A stretch of 33,417 bases of DNA from Azoarcus sp. (GTDB lineage: Bacteria > Pseudomonadota > Gammaproteobacteria > Burkholderiales > Rhodocyclaceae), in contig JAIRPB010000197.1 in assembly GCA_031257305.1 (NCBI GenBank), positions 1-33,417 of the forward strand, read 5' to 3'. The notes beneath the pieces were generated by a model. It did not search any database, was not told the origin of the DNA, and saw only the letters and a list, made by a program, of their open reading frames with translations. The translations under genes and the position numbers were made by a program. How positions within the stretch are numbered: the stretch's first letter is position 1; the number at the start of each line of letters is the position of its first letter. Of the stretch, positions 1-9,386 are shown piece after piece.

Positions 1-90
1 ATCTTTCGTTTGTGCAAAGGCGGTGGAAGCGGACAGGCCAATCGAGGCAATGGCGGCCAGCGCGAGCAGCTTCTGGTTGTGTTTGGTCAT
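1..90 (-). CDS. Exported protein, N-terminal part only (cut by window edge)
   Basis: Reading leftwards from the ATG at 88-90, the first 30 residues begin MTKHNQKLLA and form a typical Sec signal peptide: Lys/His near the start, a hydrophobic Leu/Ala core, and an AxA-type cleavage site (STAFA, then QTKD). A GAGGAAA Shine-Dalgarno sequence lies just before the start. The mature protein is outside the window, so its function cannot be read. OmpA-family proteins are common neighbours in such loci, but that is only a guess. It is on the same strand as mtaD and about 100 bp downstream of it. Confidence 0.75.
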   Translation of the reverse strand, partial: MTKHNQKLLALAAIASIGLSASTAFAQTKD

Positions 91-194
91 GGTTTCCTCA
101 GTTGTGAAGGGCAAGACAGTGCCGCAGGAACTATGCCGAATAACCTTGATCGTCATTCAGCGACTTCTGTTGATTGAGCGGGATTCCAACTCAG

Positions 195-1511
195 CTAAAC
201 AAGTCTAGTTTGCCATAGGGATGCAAGTGCAAGCAATTCATTGTCGCTATTTTGCAACAATGTTTTTCCATCCCGGACGCGGATGTTGCCGTCAACCCAA
301 ACATGCGAGACTTGTTGACGGTCGCAAACGTAAACCAAATGGGATAGAGGGTCGAAACAGGGCGTTGTGAACGGGCTGTCGAATGCCACGGCGCAAAGGT
401 CAGCACGTTTGCCGATTTCAATTGAGCCGACCAAGCCCTCAAGCCCTAGCGCCCGTGCGCCGCCAAGTGTGGCCATGCGTAGGGCAGTGTGCGCGGGGAC
501 AGCACTGGCATCAGAACTGCTTACTTTAGCCAACAGCGCGGCTTGGCGCATTTCCTGAAAAAGATCGAGCCGGTTGTTGCTGGCCGCGCCGTCGCTTCCT
601 AGCCCAATGTTGATGCCGTGGCGAATCATGGCTGGAACGGGGGCGATGCCGCTGGCGAGTTTCATGTTTGAGCTAGGGCAATGGGCAACGCTGCAACCCC
701 GCCTGGCCAGTAGCGCGAGTTCGTTCTCGTCCAGATGGACAGCGTGTACTGCCGTCAGGCTTGGCCCGAGCAGGTTTGAGCGTTCAAGCCGGGCTAGCGG
801 GCGCGCCCCTGTGGTTTTGATGCTGTCGCTGATTTCATTAGCGGTTTCATGGACGTGGATATGAATGGGCAAATCTAATTCTGTTGCTAAACAGGCAACC
901 CGTTCCAGTCCGGCATCTGAAACTGCGTAAGGGGAATGCGGGGCAAGGGCAAACCGGATAAGGGAATGCCCGCTCCATTTATCTCGGACAGCAAGCCCTT
1001 TGTGCAGGTAGCTATCGGTATCACTAGCCCAGGCGCTTGGAAAATCAACCACGATGAGACCTACCACAGCACGCATGCCCGCTTCGGCAAATTCCTTGGC
1101 CGCATCGTCGGGAAAAAAATACATGTCGTTGCAGGTTGTGATGCCTCCGCGCAGCATTTCGGCGATAGCAAGCCGTGTCCCGTCCCGCACGAAAGCGGGC
1201 GACACATGCCGGGACTCGGCCGGCCAAATCACATCGTTTAGCCAGCGTTCTAGCGGCAGGTCATCAGATAACCCGCGCATTAGGCTCATGGCGGCGTGGG
1301 CATGTAGGTTGATGAGGCCGGGAATCAGCGCGTGCGCGGGTAATTCAATGACTTCGCCCGCTTGGTAGCGCGACCGGGCTTCGGATTGGGGCAAAATATC
1401 GACGATACGGCCTTTTTGGACAGCAACGCTGTACCGTTCTAGGGTGACATTATCGGGGACAACCGGAACCAGCCAGCGCGGGCAGATAAGAAAATCAATG
1501 GCGGTGCTCAA
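195..1511 (-). CDS. mtaD: 5-methylthioadenosine / S-adenosylhomocysteine deaminase (TRZ/ATZ amidohydrolase)
   Basis: A 438-residue cytosolic metal-dependent hydrolase of the TRZ/ATZ amidohydrolase family. Members deaminate 5'-methylthioadenosine or S-adenosylhomocysteine, and some act on other ring substrates. Visible motifs are the metal-binding HxH at residues 70-72 (NLHAHAAMSLMRG), the middle HIHVHET with further metal ligands, VAHCPSSNMKLASG, and the late GLGSDGAASNN that carries the conserved Asp. The length is normal for the family. The start is TTG at 1509-1511, chosen because GGAG lies 7 bases upstream and the reading matches the usual N-terminus. The gene diverges from the kinase at 1683. 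Substrate choice within the family is inferred from resemblance and is not proven. Confidence 0.85.
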   Translation of the reverse strand: MSTAIDFLICPRWLVPVVPDNVTLERYSVAVQKGRIVDILPQSEARSRYQAGEVIELPAHALIPGLINLHAHAAMSLMRGLSDDLPLERWLNDVIWPAESRHVSPAFVRDGTRLAIAEMLRGGITTCNDMYFFPDDAAKEFAEAGMRAVVGLIVVDFPSAWASDTDSYLHKGLAVRDKWSGHSLIRFALAPHSPYAVSDAGLERVACLATELDLPIHIHVHETANEISDSIKTTGARPLARLERSNLLGPSLTAVHAVHLDENELALLARRGCSVAHCPSSNMKLASGIAPVPAMIRHGINIGLGSDGAASNNRLDLFQEMRQAALLAKVSSSDASAVPAHTALRMATLGGARALGLEGLVGSIEIGKRADLCAVAFDSPFTTPCFDPLSHLVYVCDRQQVSHVWVDGNIRVRDGKTLLQNSDNELLALASLWQTRLV

Positions 1512-1618
1512 GCAATATCTCCGTGAAAGAGCGTCTACCGTGGAACATAATGACGCAACAGTGTAACCCTTGCCAGATTAGGATTGACTTAGCGTTTTTT
1601 CCGTGAAAGTAAAAGAAC

Positions 1619-1660
1619 ATGACAGAATACGCATTGGCTGATACATCTCTGTCATATAGT
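1619..1660 (+). promoter_or_regulatory. Candidate promoter with flanking inverted repeat upstream of the kinase
   Basis: A TATAGT -10-like box lies at 1655-1660 and TTGGCT at 1634-1639, with a slightly short 15-bp spacer. A perfect 8-bp inverted repeat, ATGACAGA (1619-1626) and TCTGTCAT (1648-1655), brackets the -35 element and touches the -10. That arrangement would suit a dimeric regulator acting on the kinase gene, or on both divergent genes. The inverted repeat is seen directly; the promoter and operator roles are inferred. Confidence 0.4.
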
Positions 1661-1682
1661 AGATAGCGGGATAGGAAAGGTC

Positions 1683-3065
1683 ATGGAGCAGATTCCTGCA
1701 AAAATTGGTGAGTACAGCATCGTGCGCGAAGTCGGGCGCGGCGCAACCGCAACCGTCTATGAAGCCACGCATCCCGATTTTTCAAAATCTGTTGCGCTCA
1801 AGCTCATCCGGTTCAGCAGCGATGGCAACGACAGCGCCAAGATGAACCGCCGTCTGCTTAAACTCCTGCGGGCTGAAGAGTCTGTGGCGCGGCGGCTAAA
1901 TCATCCCAATATCATTAAAATACACGATGTAGTCATTAAGCCGGGACAAGCCTATGTCATCATGGAATTTTTCCCCGGCACAACGCTGGAGCGGTTTTGC
2001 AGTTTTGAGCACCGCTTGCCCGTGCACCGGGTTATCGGCATTATTTTCAAATGCTGTATGGCGCTTGATTATGCTTTCCGCGAGGGTATCGTGCACCGCG
2101 ATATCAAACCGGCCAACATCATGGTCGACGGCAATGACGATGTGCGGATTACCGATTTCGGGCTGGCGCTCAATATCAACAAAAAAATTGAAACCGATTC
2201 AACTTTTATTATGGGCGTCGGCTCTCCGGCGTACATGAGTCCTGAGCAAATCAAAAATTATCCCCTTAACCAAAAAACCGACCTCTATTCGCTTGGGGCG
2301 GTGATGTTCCACTTGCTGGCGGGAAGGTTGCCGTTCCGTGCCGCCAATCCGGCGCAACTGGTCTACAAAATCATCAATGCCGACCCGCCTCTTGTGTCGC
2401 ATCTCAACCCGGATGTCTCCGAGCAGGTGGACGTAGTCATCCGCAAGGCAATGGAAAAAGACCTTTACTCGCGCTACAAAAACGGCGCGGATTTTGCCAA
2501 AGACCTTTCTGCGATTCGCTACAAAATTCTTGATGAAGATGATGTCCAGGCGGATACCCGGCATTTTTCGATGTTGCGCAAACAGGTATTTTTTACTGAA
2601 TTTGATGATGTCGAGCTGTGGGAAATCCTTCGCATCGGCGTATGGCGCAGTGCGCCGGGATATGCAAAATTGATACGCGAGGGCGATACCGAACAGCGTT
2701 TTGGCGTACTACTAGAAGGCCGCGTTGAGCTGTCTGTATCAGGCCGCAGGGTGATGGAACTGGGGCCGGGAACTATTTTTGGCGAACTGGCTTGGCTAGA
2801 CAGGCTCAAGCATCGCCAGCCAATGACTGTTGTGTCACTTGAGCCGATTACTTGGCTCGAAATCAACCCGTCTGCCCTCGTTTTGGCAACCGAAGAAGTG
2901 CAGGAATCCTTCCGCCGTGAGGTGGCTTCGGTGCTTGCCCACCGTTTTGGCGCACTGGCGCTTGTCCACGCAGAACACTGCGGGGCCGCAACCGCCTCCA
3001 ATGCTTCCGCCACGGCCGGTATGACGACGACGATGAGTAACTGGCAACTGATGGATGATGCCTAA
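1683..3065 (+). CDS. Ser/Thr protein kinase with C-terminal cyclic-nucleotide-binding-like domain
   Basis: A 460-residue protein with no signal peptide or clear membrane segment. The N-terminal Hanks-type kinase domain (about 10-275) has every catalytic landmark: glycine loop GRGATATV (18-25), VALK with the ATP-binding Lys40, HRDIKPAN with catalytic Asp140, DFG at 158-160, and GSPAYMSPEQ. The C-terminal part (about 320-425) resembles a cNMP-binding beta-barrel, with REGD, LLEGRVELSV and a phosphate-cassette-like FGELAWLD. In that cassette the Arg of the usual RxA(S/T)V pattern seems displaced (HRQPMTV), so nucleotide binding is uncertain. AGGAAAGG precedes the ATG. The 3' end overlaps the convergent hemH end by 4 bp. 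Substrates are unknown. Confidence 0.88.
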   Translation: MEQIPAKIGEYSIVREVGRGATATVYEATHPDFSKSVALKLIRFSSDGNDSAKMNRRLLKLLRAEESVARRLNHPNIIKIHDVVIKPGQAYVIMEFFPGTTLERFCSFEHRLPVHRVIGIIFKCCMALDYAFREGIVHRDIKPANIMVDGNDDVRITDFGLALNINKKIETDSTFIMGVGSPAYMSPEQIKNYPLNQKTDLYSLGAVMFHLLAGRLPFRAANPAQLVYKIINADPPLVSHLNPDVSEQVDVVIRKAMEKDLYSRYKNGADFAKDLSAIRYKILDEDDVQADTRHFSMLRKQVFFTEFDDVELWEILRIGVWRSAPGYAKLIREGDTEQRFGVLLEGRVELSVSGRRVMELGPGTIFGELAWLDRLKHRQPMTVVSLEPITWLEINPSALVLATEEVQESFRREVASVLAHRFGALALVHAEHCGAATASNASATAGMTTTMSNWQLMDDA

Positions 3066-4090
3066 ACCCACCCCGCCAAATGCTGGCGGATGATTCCGTC
3101 TAGCGCGGATACCCATTCCGGGCGCGTATTGAGGCAGGCAATGGCATGAAACGCCTCCCCGCCGTGAGCCAGAAAGGCATCGCGGCACAGCAGGGCGATT
3201 TCCTCTAATGTTTCCAAGCAGTCGGCAGCAAAACCGGGACAAATAACATCAACCCGTTTTATGCCTGACGCGGCAAGCGCCTCAACGGTAGGCTGTGTGT
3301 AAGGTTCCAGCCATTTTGCGCCCCCAAAGCGGGACTGAAACGTTACATGTAGTTTTTCCGGCGGCAAAGCCAGCGCCTCCCCCAGCAGGCGTGCTGTCAC
3401 AAAACACTCGGCGCGGTATGGGTCGCCCTGTTCATCGGAGCGCACGGGCTGGCCGTGAAAACTCGCTACAAGGCAATCCCCCCGTCCGTGGCGTACCCAA
3501 TGTTCGCGCACACTCGCCGCTAGGGCGGCGATGTAACCGGCATTGTCTGGGAAACTGCGCACAAAACGCAGCTCGGGCACATTGCGCCAGCCGCGCATAG
3601 CCCGTGCAACTTCATCCAGCGTGCTAGCGGTAGTGCTTCCCGCATATTGCGGGTAAAGCGGCACCACCACAATGCGGTTTGCACCCTGTGCGCGAAGGCA
3701 ATCGAGTGTTTCGACGATACCCGGCGCGCCATAACGCATCGCCCAACTCACCAAGATGCTGTTGCCCGCATCAAGCCCGCGATTAAGCGACTCACCTAAC
3801 AGCGACGCAAGACGTTTGGTATGTACTTTGAGCGGGGAACCTTCTGCTGTCCAAATGCTGGCGTACTTTTTGGCTGATTTGCGGGGACGGGTAACAAGGA
3901 TGATGCCATTGAGAATCGGTTGCCACAGCAGGGGCGGCAATTCGATGACCCGTGGGTCGGAAAGAAACTGCCGTAACCAAGGGCGCAAAGCTCCCGCTGT
4001 GGGCGCTTCAGGCGTACCAAGATTAACCAGCAACACACCGATGCGGTGTCCGTTTCCTGTGGCCGTGGGTTCGGGTTTGAAGCGAGGCAT
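3062..4090 (-). CDS. hemH: Ferrochelatase
   Basis: A 342-residue ferrochelatase, which inserts Fe2+ into protoporphyrin IX in the last step of protoheme synthesis. Family signatures in order are GVLLVNLGTPEAPT near the N-terminus, SWAMRYGAPGI, VPLYPQYAGSTTAST, the catalytic-His motif SFHGQPVRS, FQSRFGGAKWLEPYT, and ICPGFAADCLETLEEI with the essential acidic pair. The length is usual for proteobacterial HemH. It begins 9 bp after the hrcA stop on the same strand, so the two are probably co-transcribed, which would couple heme synthesis to heat-shock-repressor expression. No distinct promoter is visible between them. Confidence 0.96.
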   Translation of the reverse strand: MPRFKPEPTATGNGHRIGVLLVNLGTPEAPTAGALRPWLRQFLSDPRVIELPPLLWQPILNGIILVTRPRKSAKKYASIWTAEGSPLKVHTKRLASLLGESLNRGLDAGNSILVSWAMRYGAPGIVETLDCLRAQGANRIVVVPLYPQYAGSTTASTLDEVARAMRGWRNVPELRFVRSFPDNAGYIAALAASVREHWVRHGRGDCLVASFHGQPVRSDEQGDPYRAECFVTARLLGEALALPPEKLHVTFQSRFGGAKWLEPYTQPTVEALAASGIKRVDVICPGFAADCLETLEEIALLCRDAFLAHGGEAFHAIACLNTRPEWVSALDGIIRQHLAGWV

Positions 4091-4099
4091 ACCGGGGTT

Positions 4100-5143
4100 T
4101 TAGCTGCCGGAAGACAAAGCATTCGACAGTAACTTGGCGGTAATGTCGACAATCGGAATGACTCGGTCGTAAGCCATTCGGGTAGGGCCAATAACCCCCA
4201 CAGAGCCGACAACCTGCCCGTCTACTTCGTAGGGCGCAGTCACCACGCTACAAACGTCCAGTTGCGAAAGCCCCGACTCATTGCCGATAAAAATCTGTAC
4301 GCCTTGTGCGCGGCGGGACAAATCAAGCAACTGCATCAAGCCGGTACGCTGCTCGAATAGCCGGAACAGTTCGCGTAGGCGCGACATGTTGGAGGACAAA
4401 TCCTCTACGTCCAGCAAATTAGTTTCGCCCGAAATAACATAATTGGCCGTGGCCTCCCCCGCGACATCGGCGCTTGCTTCAATGGCTCCTGCCATCAGTT
4501 CGCCCATATCGTTCCTAATCCGGCGCAGTTCCGTCTGGAGGTGTGCGCGGATTTCATCGAACGCGAGCCCCGCGTAATGCTCGTTAAGATAACTAGCCGC
4601 CGTCATTAGGTCGGTTGCTGAATAAGCATGGCGGGTAAACAAGATACGGTTTTGCACGTCCCCGCTCTCGGTCACGATGATGAGCAAGATGCGATTTTCA
4701 GACAGCCCGACAAATTCAATCTGGCGGATGCGTGCGGATTCCCGGCGCGGCGCGACCACCACCCCGGCAAACCGGGTTAAATCCGAGAGCAAGTGAGAAG
4801 CCGAATTCACCAGACGTTGCGGCTGGTCGTGCGGGAACTGGCCTTGCAGTTTTTGCACCTGTGCGCTTTCCATTGGTTGCACTGTTAGCAAGGCATCGAC
4901 GAAAAAACGATACCCCCGCGCCGTTGGTATCCGCCCTGCCGAGGTGTGCGGGCTGGAGATATAGCCCATTTCCTCTAAGTCGCTCATCACGTTACGTACC
5001 GTGGCGGGAGAGAGTTCCAACCCGGATGTACGCGATAGGGCACGCGAGCCGACGGGTTGCCCATCGGCAATATAGCGTTCTATCAGCGCCTTAAGCAGAA
5101 CACGGGAACGGGAGTCGAGCGGGGAAGTGTCAGTCTGTCGCAT
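4100..5143 (-). CDS. hrcA: Heat-inducible transcription repressor HrcA
   Basis: A 347-residue HrcA, the repressor of the groE and dnaK class of heat-shock genes, which binds CIRCE inverted repeats. The N-terminal winged helix is recognisable ([20 protein letters not shown], then [18 protein letters not shown] and [20 protein letters not shown]). A GAF-like dimerisation region follows, and the C-terminus holds the usual [22 protein letters not shown] block. The length is normal. It diverges from argA across about 120 bp. I looked for a CIRCE element (TTAGCACTC-N9-GAGTGCTAA) in that gap and found none, so autoregulation through CIRCE is not evident here. Confidence 0.96.
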   Translation of the reverse strand: MRQTDTSPLDSRSRVLLKALIERYIADGQPVGSRALSRTSGLELSPATVRNVMSDLEEMGYISSPHTSAGRIPTARGYRFFVDALLTVQPMESAQVQKLQGQFPHDQPQRLVNSASHLLSDLTRFAGVVVAPRRESARIRQIEFVGLSENRILLIIVTESGDVQNRILFTRHAYSATDLMTAASYLNEHYAGLAFDEIRAHLQTELRRIRNDMGELMAGAIEASADVAGEATANYVISGETNLLDVEDLSSNMSRLRELFRLFEQRTGLMQLLDLSRRAQGVQIFIGNESGLSQLDVCSVVTAPYEVDGQVVGSVGVIGPTRMAYDRVIPIVDITAKLLSNALSSGS

Positions 5144-5264
5144 GGCTCCGATTCTAGCCCGGAGTTTCAGGAAAGACGATTTTGTAAGTCGTATTCTTCA
5201 GCGTAAGGAACTGCCAATACCGATTGGGACACATGGCGTTAGAATCGCAAGTTTCGCTAGAGCC

Positions 5265-6656
5265 ATGACAGGTGATGCTGTGAATGACCCCACGCCGGAT
5301 GCTTCCCCCGGAAACGCCTCCGCCCCCACAGGGACGCACCACTTTGAATCCACCGCCCGGTTTGTGGCGTGGGTACGCGCCGCCGCGCCTTATATCCACG
5401 CCTTTCGCGGTAAGACGTTTGTAGTCGGTTTCGGCGGCGAAGTCGCGGCAGGCAAGCTCGCCCAAAGCCTTGCTTACGATTGCAACCTACTCGCGGCGCT
5501 TGGCATCCGTTTGGTACTGGTGCATGGTGCGCGCCCCCAGATAGATGCGGAAGTCATGCGCCGTGGGCTGGCTCCCCAGTTTTATAACGGTTTGCGTGTT
5601 ACTGACCTCCCCACGATGGAGTGCGTAAAAACGGCTATGGCAGTAACCCGTTTTGAGGTTGAGGCATTGCTCTCGCAAGGGTTGCCAAACACGCCGATGG
5701 CAGGGGGTTACATGCGGGTGACGGGCGGCAATTTCATCACCGCACGCCCAGTAGGCGTTGTCGATGGGGTTGACTACCAATACACCGGCATGGTGCGTAA
5801 AGTCATTGCCGAAGAAATCAATGCCGACCTCGACCAGCAAAACGTGGTGCTGATTACGCCGCTCGGTATGTCGCCCGCAGGTGAAATCTTCAACATGTGC
5901 ATGGAAGAAGTTGCCGAAGCTGTCGCGGTGGCCGTCAAAGCGGAAAAACTCATCTATTTATGTGACGCCCCCGGCCTGCTGGATGGCGAAGGGAGCCTGA
6001 TGGGTTCTGTCACGGCAGACGAGGCGGAGCAGCATATTGAGGCCGGAGAGGGCTTAACAGAGGATTTGCACCTTTATTTGCCGTGCGCAATCCGTGCGGT
6101 ACGCAACGGCGTGGCGCGCTGCCACCTCGTTGACCGCGACAAAGACGGTGCGCTGTTGCTGGAATTTTTTACGCCTACGGGAGTCGGTACGGTCGTATCG
6201 CGCAACCCATTATTCCGGTTGCGCGAGGCTACCGCCGACGATGTGGGCTTATTGGTGGCGCTCATCTCGCCGCTGGAGGCTGACGGTACGCTGGTACGGC
6301 GCGGCCGGGAATTGCTCGAACGTGAAATCAACCGTTTTTCAGTGGTGGAATATGATGGGATGCTAGTGGGCTGCGCGGCGCTCTACCGATTTTCAGAAGA
6401 TAATGCCGCAGAACTCGCCTGCCTTGCCGTGACGCCGGAATACCGCCGGGCCGGGCTAGGCGAACAGCTGCTGTGCCGCATCGAACAGCGGGCGCGCCAA
6501 GACAAAATCGAACGCCTATTCGTGCTGACCACGCGCACGGCGCACTGGTTTAGGGAACGGGGATTCAGCGAAATCAACCCCGATGCGCTACCGGCGCAAA
6601 AAAGGGAACTCTATAACCTCCAGCGCCGCTCCAAAGTATTCGTGAAATCACTATAA
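5265..6656 (+). CDS. argA: N-acetylglutamate synthase (amino-acid kinase fold plus GNAT)
   Basis: ArgA makes N-acetylglutamate from glutamate and acetyl-CoA, the first step of arginine synthesis, and is normally inhibited by arginine. From the ATG at 5265 it is 463 residues. The N-terminal amino-acid-kinase-like domain begins FRGKTFVVGFGGEVA and includes LVLVHGARPQID and PTMECVKTAM; the C-terminal GNAT domain has LACLAVTPEYRRAGLGEQL as its acetyl-CoA site and HWFRERGFSE near the end. The frame stays open upstream to 5127, but that start would overlap hrcA and add 46 unconserved residues, so I prefer 5265; a GTG at 5280 is the other option. The ribosome-binding site is weak for both. argC, a later enzyme of the pathway, lies 8 kb away at 14529. 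Confidence 0.93.
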   Translation: MTGDAVNDPTPDASPGNASAPTGTHHFESTARFVAWVRAAAPYIHAFRGKTFVVGFGGEVAAGKLAQSLAYDCNLLAALGIRLVLVHGARPQIDAEVMRRGLAPQFYNGLRVTDLPTMECVKTAMAVTRFEVEALLSQGLPNTPMAGGYMRVTGGNFITARPVGVVDGVDYQYTGMVRKVIAEEINADLDQQNVVLITPLGMSPAGEIFNMCMEEVAEAVAVAVKAEKLIYLCDAPGLLDGEGSLMGSVTADEAEQHIEAGEGLTEDLHLYLPCAIRAVRNGVARCHLVDRDKDGALLLEFFTPTGVGTVVSRNPLFRLREATADDVGLLVALISPLEADGTLVRRGRELLEREINRFSVVEYDGMLVGCAALYRFSEDNAAELACLAVTPEYRRAGLGEQLLCRIEQRARQDKIERLFVLTTRTAHWFRERGFSEINPDALPAQKRELYNLQRRSKVFVKSL

Positions 6657-6707
6657 GCAGTTAAAATGATAAATTGTGCCCCAATAAACACATGAGAGGA
6701 AGGGATA

Positions 6708-6983
6708 ATGGCTAAGAGGGTCAACTGCATCAAACTAGGACGTGAAGCCGAAGGGCTAGAGCGCCCGCCCGTGCCGGGAGAACTGGGCAAACGGATTTTC
6801 GAGAACGTATCCAAAGAAGCATGGCAACAGTGGGTGAAGTACCAAACCATGCTTATCAACGAAAACCGTTTGAATCTGCTTGACCCACGTGCCCGCCAAT
6901 ACCTTGGCGAGCAAATGGAAAACCATTTCTTTTCAAGCGGGGCCGACCAGATTTCAGGTTTCGTTCCCCCCACGCCAAAATGA
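6708..6983 (+). CDS. yggX: Fe(2+)-trafficking / oxidative damage protection protein YggX
   Basis: A 91-residue protein matching the YggX family along its full length. These small cytosolic proteins protect Fe-S clusters against oxidative damage and are thought to handle labile iron. Signatures are [17 protein letters not shown] with the single conserved Cys at the N-terminus, [22 protein letters not shown] in the middle, and [13 protein letters not shown] near the end. A good GAGAGGAAGGG site precedes the ATG. The stop overlaps the start of the next gene (ATGA), so the two are translationally coupled. Confidence 0.96.
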   Translation: MAKRVNCIKLGREAEGLERPPVPGELGKRIFENVSKEAWQQWVKYQTMLINENRLNLLDPRARQYLGEQMENHFFSSGADQISGFVPPTPK

Positions 6984-7954
6984 CACTCGCGTTAACTTTT
7001 ATTTCGCTGTTGGCCGTGTTGCTGGCCGAGCAGATTCGCCCATTGCCCGCAAAGCAGACTGTCGTCGACCCGTTGCGCAAACTCACGGCTTGGCTCATTG
7101 CGCGGCTAGATGGCGGGCACAAATACCATGAGCAACTCATCTGGGGGCTCGTTGTCCTAGGCGGTACGCTTTTGTGCGCGCTCATCTACGACCTGCTTCC
7201 GCAGGTACTAGGATTTCTCTTTGGTATTGCCGTGCTCTTTCTTACCCTTGGTTTCCGCCATGAAAGCCATTATTTCACCGACATCCATTTTGCCCTGCGT
7301 ATGGGTGAAACCGGCCGGGCGCGCGACCTCTTAGCTGAATGGCGGGGCGGGCGGTTCGATGGGGTTTCCGCCGACGGCATGGCACGGCTTACCATCGAAC
7401 AGGCGCTTGTCAGGGCGCACCGTAATGTATTCGGCATTATGTTCTGGTTTGTGGTTCTGGGGCCTTGCGGGGCCGTGATGTACCGCTTAGCAAGATTTCT
7501 TTACGAAGAATGGAATAAGTCAACTGACTATAACGCCGGCCCGATGCTCGGCGTCGAAGCCGCCCCCGTCCTCCCTGACGTTGCGGCACGGCGCTATGGC
7601 GAGTTTGCGTGTCATGCCTTCCTGATTCTCGACTGGCTTCCCTCTAGGCTGACGGCGGTTTTGTTCTCCATCGGGGGCAATTTTGAGGATTCGGTGCTTT
7701 GCTGGCGTTCGCAAGCCGCTTTCTGGCCGGACCGTGCCAGCGCCATTCTAGTCACTAGCGGCGCGGGAGCCTTGGGGGTACGGCTCGGCGAACAAGACTC
7801 CAGCGACGAAGCAAATGAAAGCCCAGAAGTCGGTGTCGGCGAAAAAGCCGGCGTCGACGATTTACAAGCTACGATCGGACTCGTCTGGCGGGCACTGGTC
7901 GTGTTTTTAATGTTACTGGCTCTAACGGCGATTGCCGTCTGGGTTGGTAATTGA
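6980..7954 (+). CDS. CobD/CbiB-family (AmpE-like) integral membrane protein
   Basis: A 324-residue inner-membrane protein. Hydrophobic segments lie near the N-terminus ([17 protein letters not shown]), at about 50-90 ([20 protein letters not shown], then [12 protein letters not shown]), around 155-170 ([20 protein letters not shown]) and at the extreme C-terminus ([19 protein letters not shown]). The pattern [19 protein letters not shown] and the overall arrangement match the CobD/CbiB-like proteins annotated in Betaproteobacteria. Those are related to cobalamin synthase CbiB and to AmpE, but they commonly occur outside cobalamin clusters, as here. Its biochemical role is therefore open; no other cobalamin gene is visible. 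It starts inside the yggX stop codon. Confidence 0.75.
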   Translation: MTLALTFISLLAVLLAEQIRPLPAKQTVVDPLRKLTAWLIARLDGGHKYHEQLIWGLVVLGGTLLCALIYDLLPQVLGFLFGIAVLFLTLGFRHESHYFTDIHFALRMGETGRARDLLAEWRGGRFDGVSADGMARLTIEQALVRAHRNVFGIMFWFVVLGPCGAVMYRLARFLYEEWNKSTDYNAGPMLGVEAAPVLPDVAARRYGEFACHAFLILDWLPSRLTAVLFSIGGNFEDSVLCWRSQAAFWPDRASAILVTSGAGALGVRLGEQDSSDEANESPEVGVGEKAGVDDLQATIGLVWRALVVFLMLLALTAIAVWVGN

Positions 7955-7977
7955 ACTCAACATGAGGAAGAATTCCA

Positions 7978-9162
7978 ATGGCTAATCGTGAAGTTGTTGT
8001 TTTAAGTGCCGCACGTTCTGCGGTGGGCGGGTTTGGCGGTTCCCTGAAAGACTTGGAACCTGCCGAACTCGGCGGCTTGGTTATCAAAGAAACCATTGCC
8101 CGTTCTGGCGTCGACCCAAAAGAAATTGCCTACGCTGCCGTAGGCAACATCATGCCCACTGACCCCCGTTATCCGTATGTTGCGCGTGTGGCCACTATCC
8201 AAGGCGGCTTGCCGATGAGTTCCATCGCCTTTGCGGTCAACCGCCTGTGCGGTTCAGCCATGCAGGCCATTGTCTCGTCAGCGCAAGCCATCATGCTGGG
8301 CGACACCGACTACGCGCTGGCCGGCGGGGTTGAAGTCATGTCCCGCGCGGCCTACATGCTGCCCGCATTGCGCTTTGGCGCCCGGATGGGCGAAACATCC
8401 GCCTTCGACTCAATGGTATCGGTCATTACCGACCCCTTCGGCGTTGGCCATATGGGCATTACCGCTGAAAACCTTGCGGTCAAACACGGCATCACCCGCG
8501 AACAGCAAGACGCCTTCGCGCTGGAATCCCAAAAACGCGCCGCCGCCGCTTTGGAAGCGGGTTATTTCAAAGGCCAAATCGTGCCGATTACGCTCAAAAC
8601 CCGCAAAGGCGAAGTCGTGTTCGATACCGATGAGCATCCCAAACCCGGCACCACGCTGGAAGCCCTCGCAAAAATGAAGCCCGCCTTCAAAAAAGACGGC
8701 ACGGTGACAGCAGGCAACGCCTCCGGCGTTAATGATGCGGCGGCATTCTTGGTGCTGGCCGATGCCTCTAAAGCCGCCGCCGCAGGCTACAAGCCCATTG
8801 CCCGCCTCGTGGCCTACGCCATTGCCGGGGTTCCCAACGATGTCATGGGCGAAGGCCCCATCCCCGCGACGCAGCTTGCGCTCAAGCGTGCCGGACTCAC
8901 GTTAGACCAAATTGACGTTATCGAATCTAACGAAGCCTTTGCCGCGCAATCGCTAACGGTCGCCAAAGTGCTTGGGCTTGATTCCGCCAAAACCAACCCC
9001 AACGGCGGGGCCATTGCCCTAGGCCATCCGGTGAGCGCCACCGGCAGCGTCATCATCACCAAGCTGTTGCACGAAATGCAGCGCCGCAACGCCCGTTACG
9101 GCCTAGCGACAATGTGTATCGGCGGTGGGCAAGGCATTACCACCATTTACGAGCGCCTCTGA
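7978..9162 (+). CDS. Acetyl-CoA C-acyltransferase (thiolase)
   Basis: A 394-residue thiolase of the degradative/biosynthetic family, which condenses two acetyl-CoA or cleaves 3-ketoacyl-CoA. The catalytic residues fall where expected: acyl-accepting Cys91 in NRLCGSAMQ, His350 in GGAIALGHPVSATG, and Cys380 in MCIGGGQG. In the His motif a Ser replaces the second Gly of the more common GHPxGATG, a minor variant. Acetoacetyl-CoA formation for polyhydroxybutyrate (PhaA type) and fatty-acid or butyrate metabolism are both possible, because no phaB or phaC is in the window. GAGGAAGAATTCC precedes the ATG, and the gene follows the CobD-like gene by 23 bp. A strong terminator follows. Confidence 0.92.
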   Translation: MANREVVVLSAARSAVGGFGGSLKDLEPAELGGLVIKETIARSGVDPKEIAYAAVGNIMPTDPRYPYVARVATIQGGLPMSSIAFAVNRLCGSAMQAIVSSAQAIMLGDTDYALAGGVEVMSRAAYMLPALRFGARMGETSAFDSMVSVITDPFGVGHMGITAENLAVKHGITREQQDAFALESQKRAAAALEAGYFKGQIVPITLKTRKGEVVFDTDEHPKPGTTLEALAKMKPAFKKDGTVTAGNASGVNDAAAFLVLADASKAAAAGYKPIARLVAYAIAGVPNDVMGEGPIPATQLALKRAGLTLDQIDVIESNEAFAAQSLTVAKVLGLDSAKTNPNGGAIALGHPVSATGSVIITKLLHEMQRRNARYGLATMCIGGGQGITTIYERL

Positions 9163-9181
9163 CACTTGAGACGCGAAAGTT

Positions 9182-9216
9182 AAAAAAACGGCGTCCTGTT
9201 GGACGCCGTTTTTTTT
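9182..9216 (+). terminator. Rho-independent terminator after the thiolase gene
   Basis: A 10-bp perfect stem, AACGGCGTCC (9187-9196) and GGACGCCGTT (9201-9210), with a TGTT loop, is followed by a run of T. The left side is preceded by a run of A, so the structure could also terminate transcription arriving from the right. Confidence 0.92.
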
Positions 9217-9386
9217 AGGTAAGGATAGGGATGCTTATAGGCAAGATTTTTTGGGTTAGGCACGGTGACAAAAACGACTTCGCGGGGTTCTTGCCGTGCC
9301 GTGTAGCGCAGAAAGCGAACCTCTCCGAAATTTCAGTGCCTTGTCCGAGAGTGTGGGTGTTATTTGCAGAAAAATCAGGGCAAAAC

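Noticed and set aside
5144-5264. CIRCE-type operator for HrcA in the hrcA-argA gap
   Set aside because: No TTAGCACTC / GAGTGCTAA pair, even allowing a few mismatches, could be found by eye.
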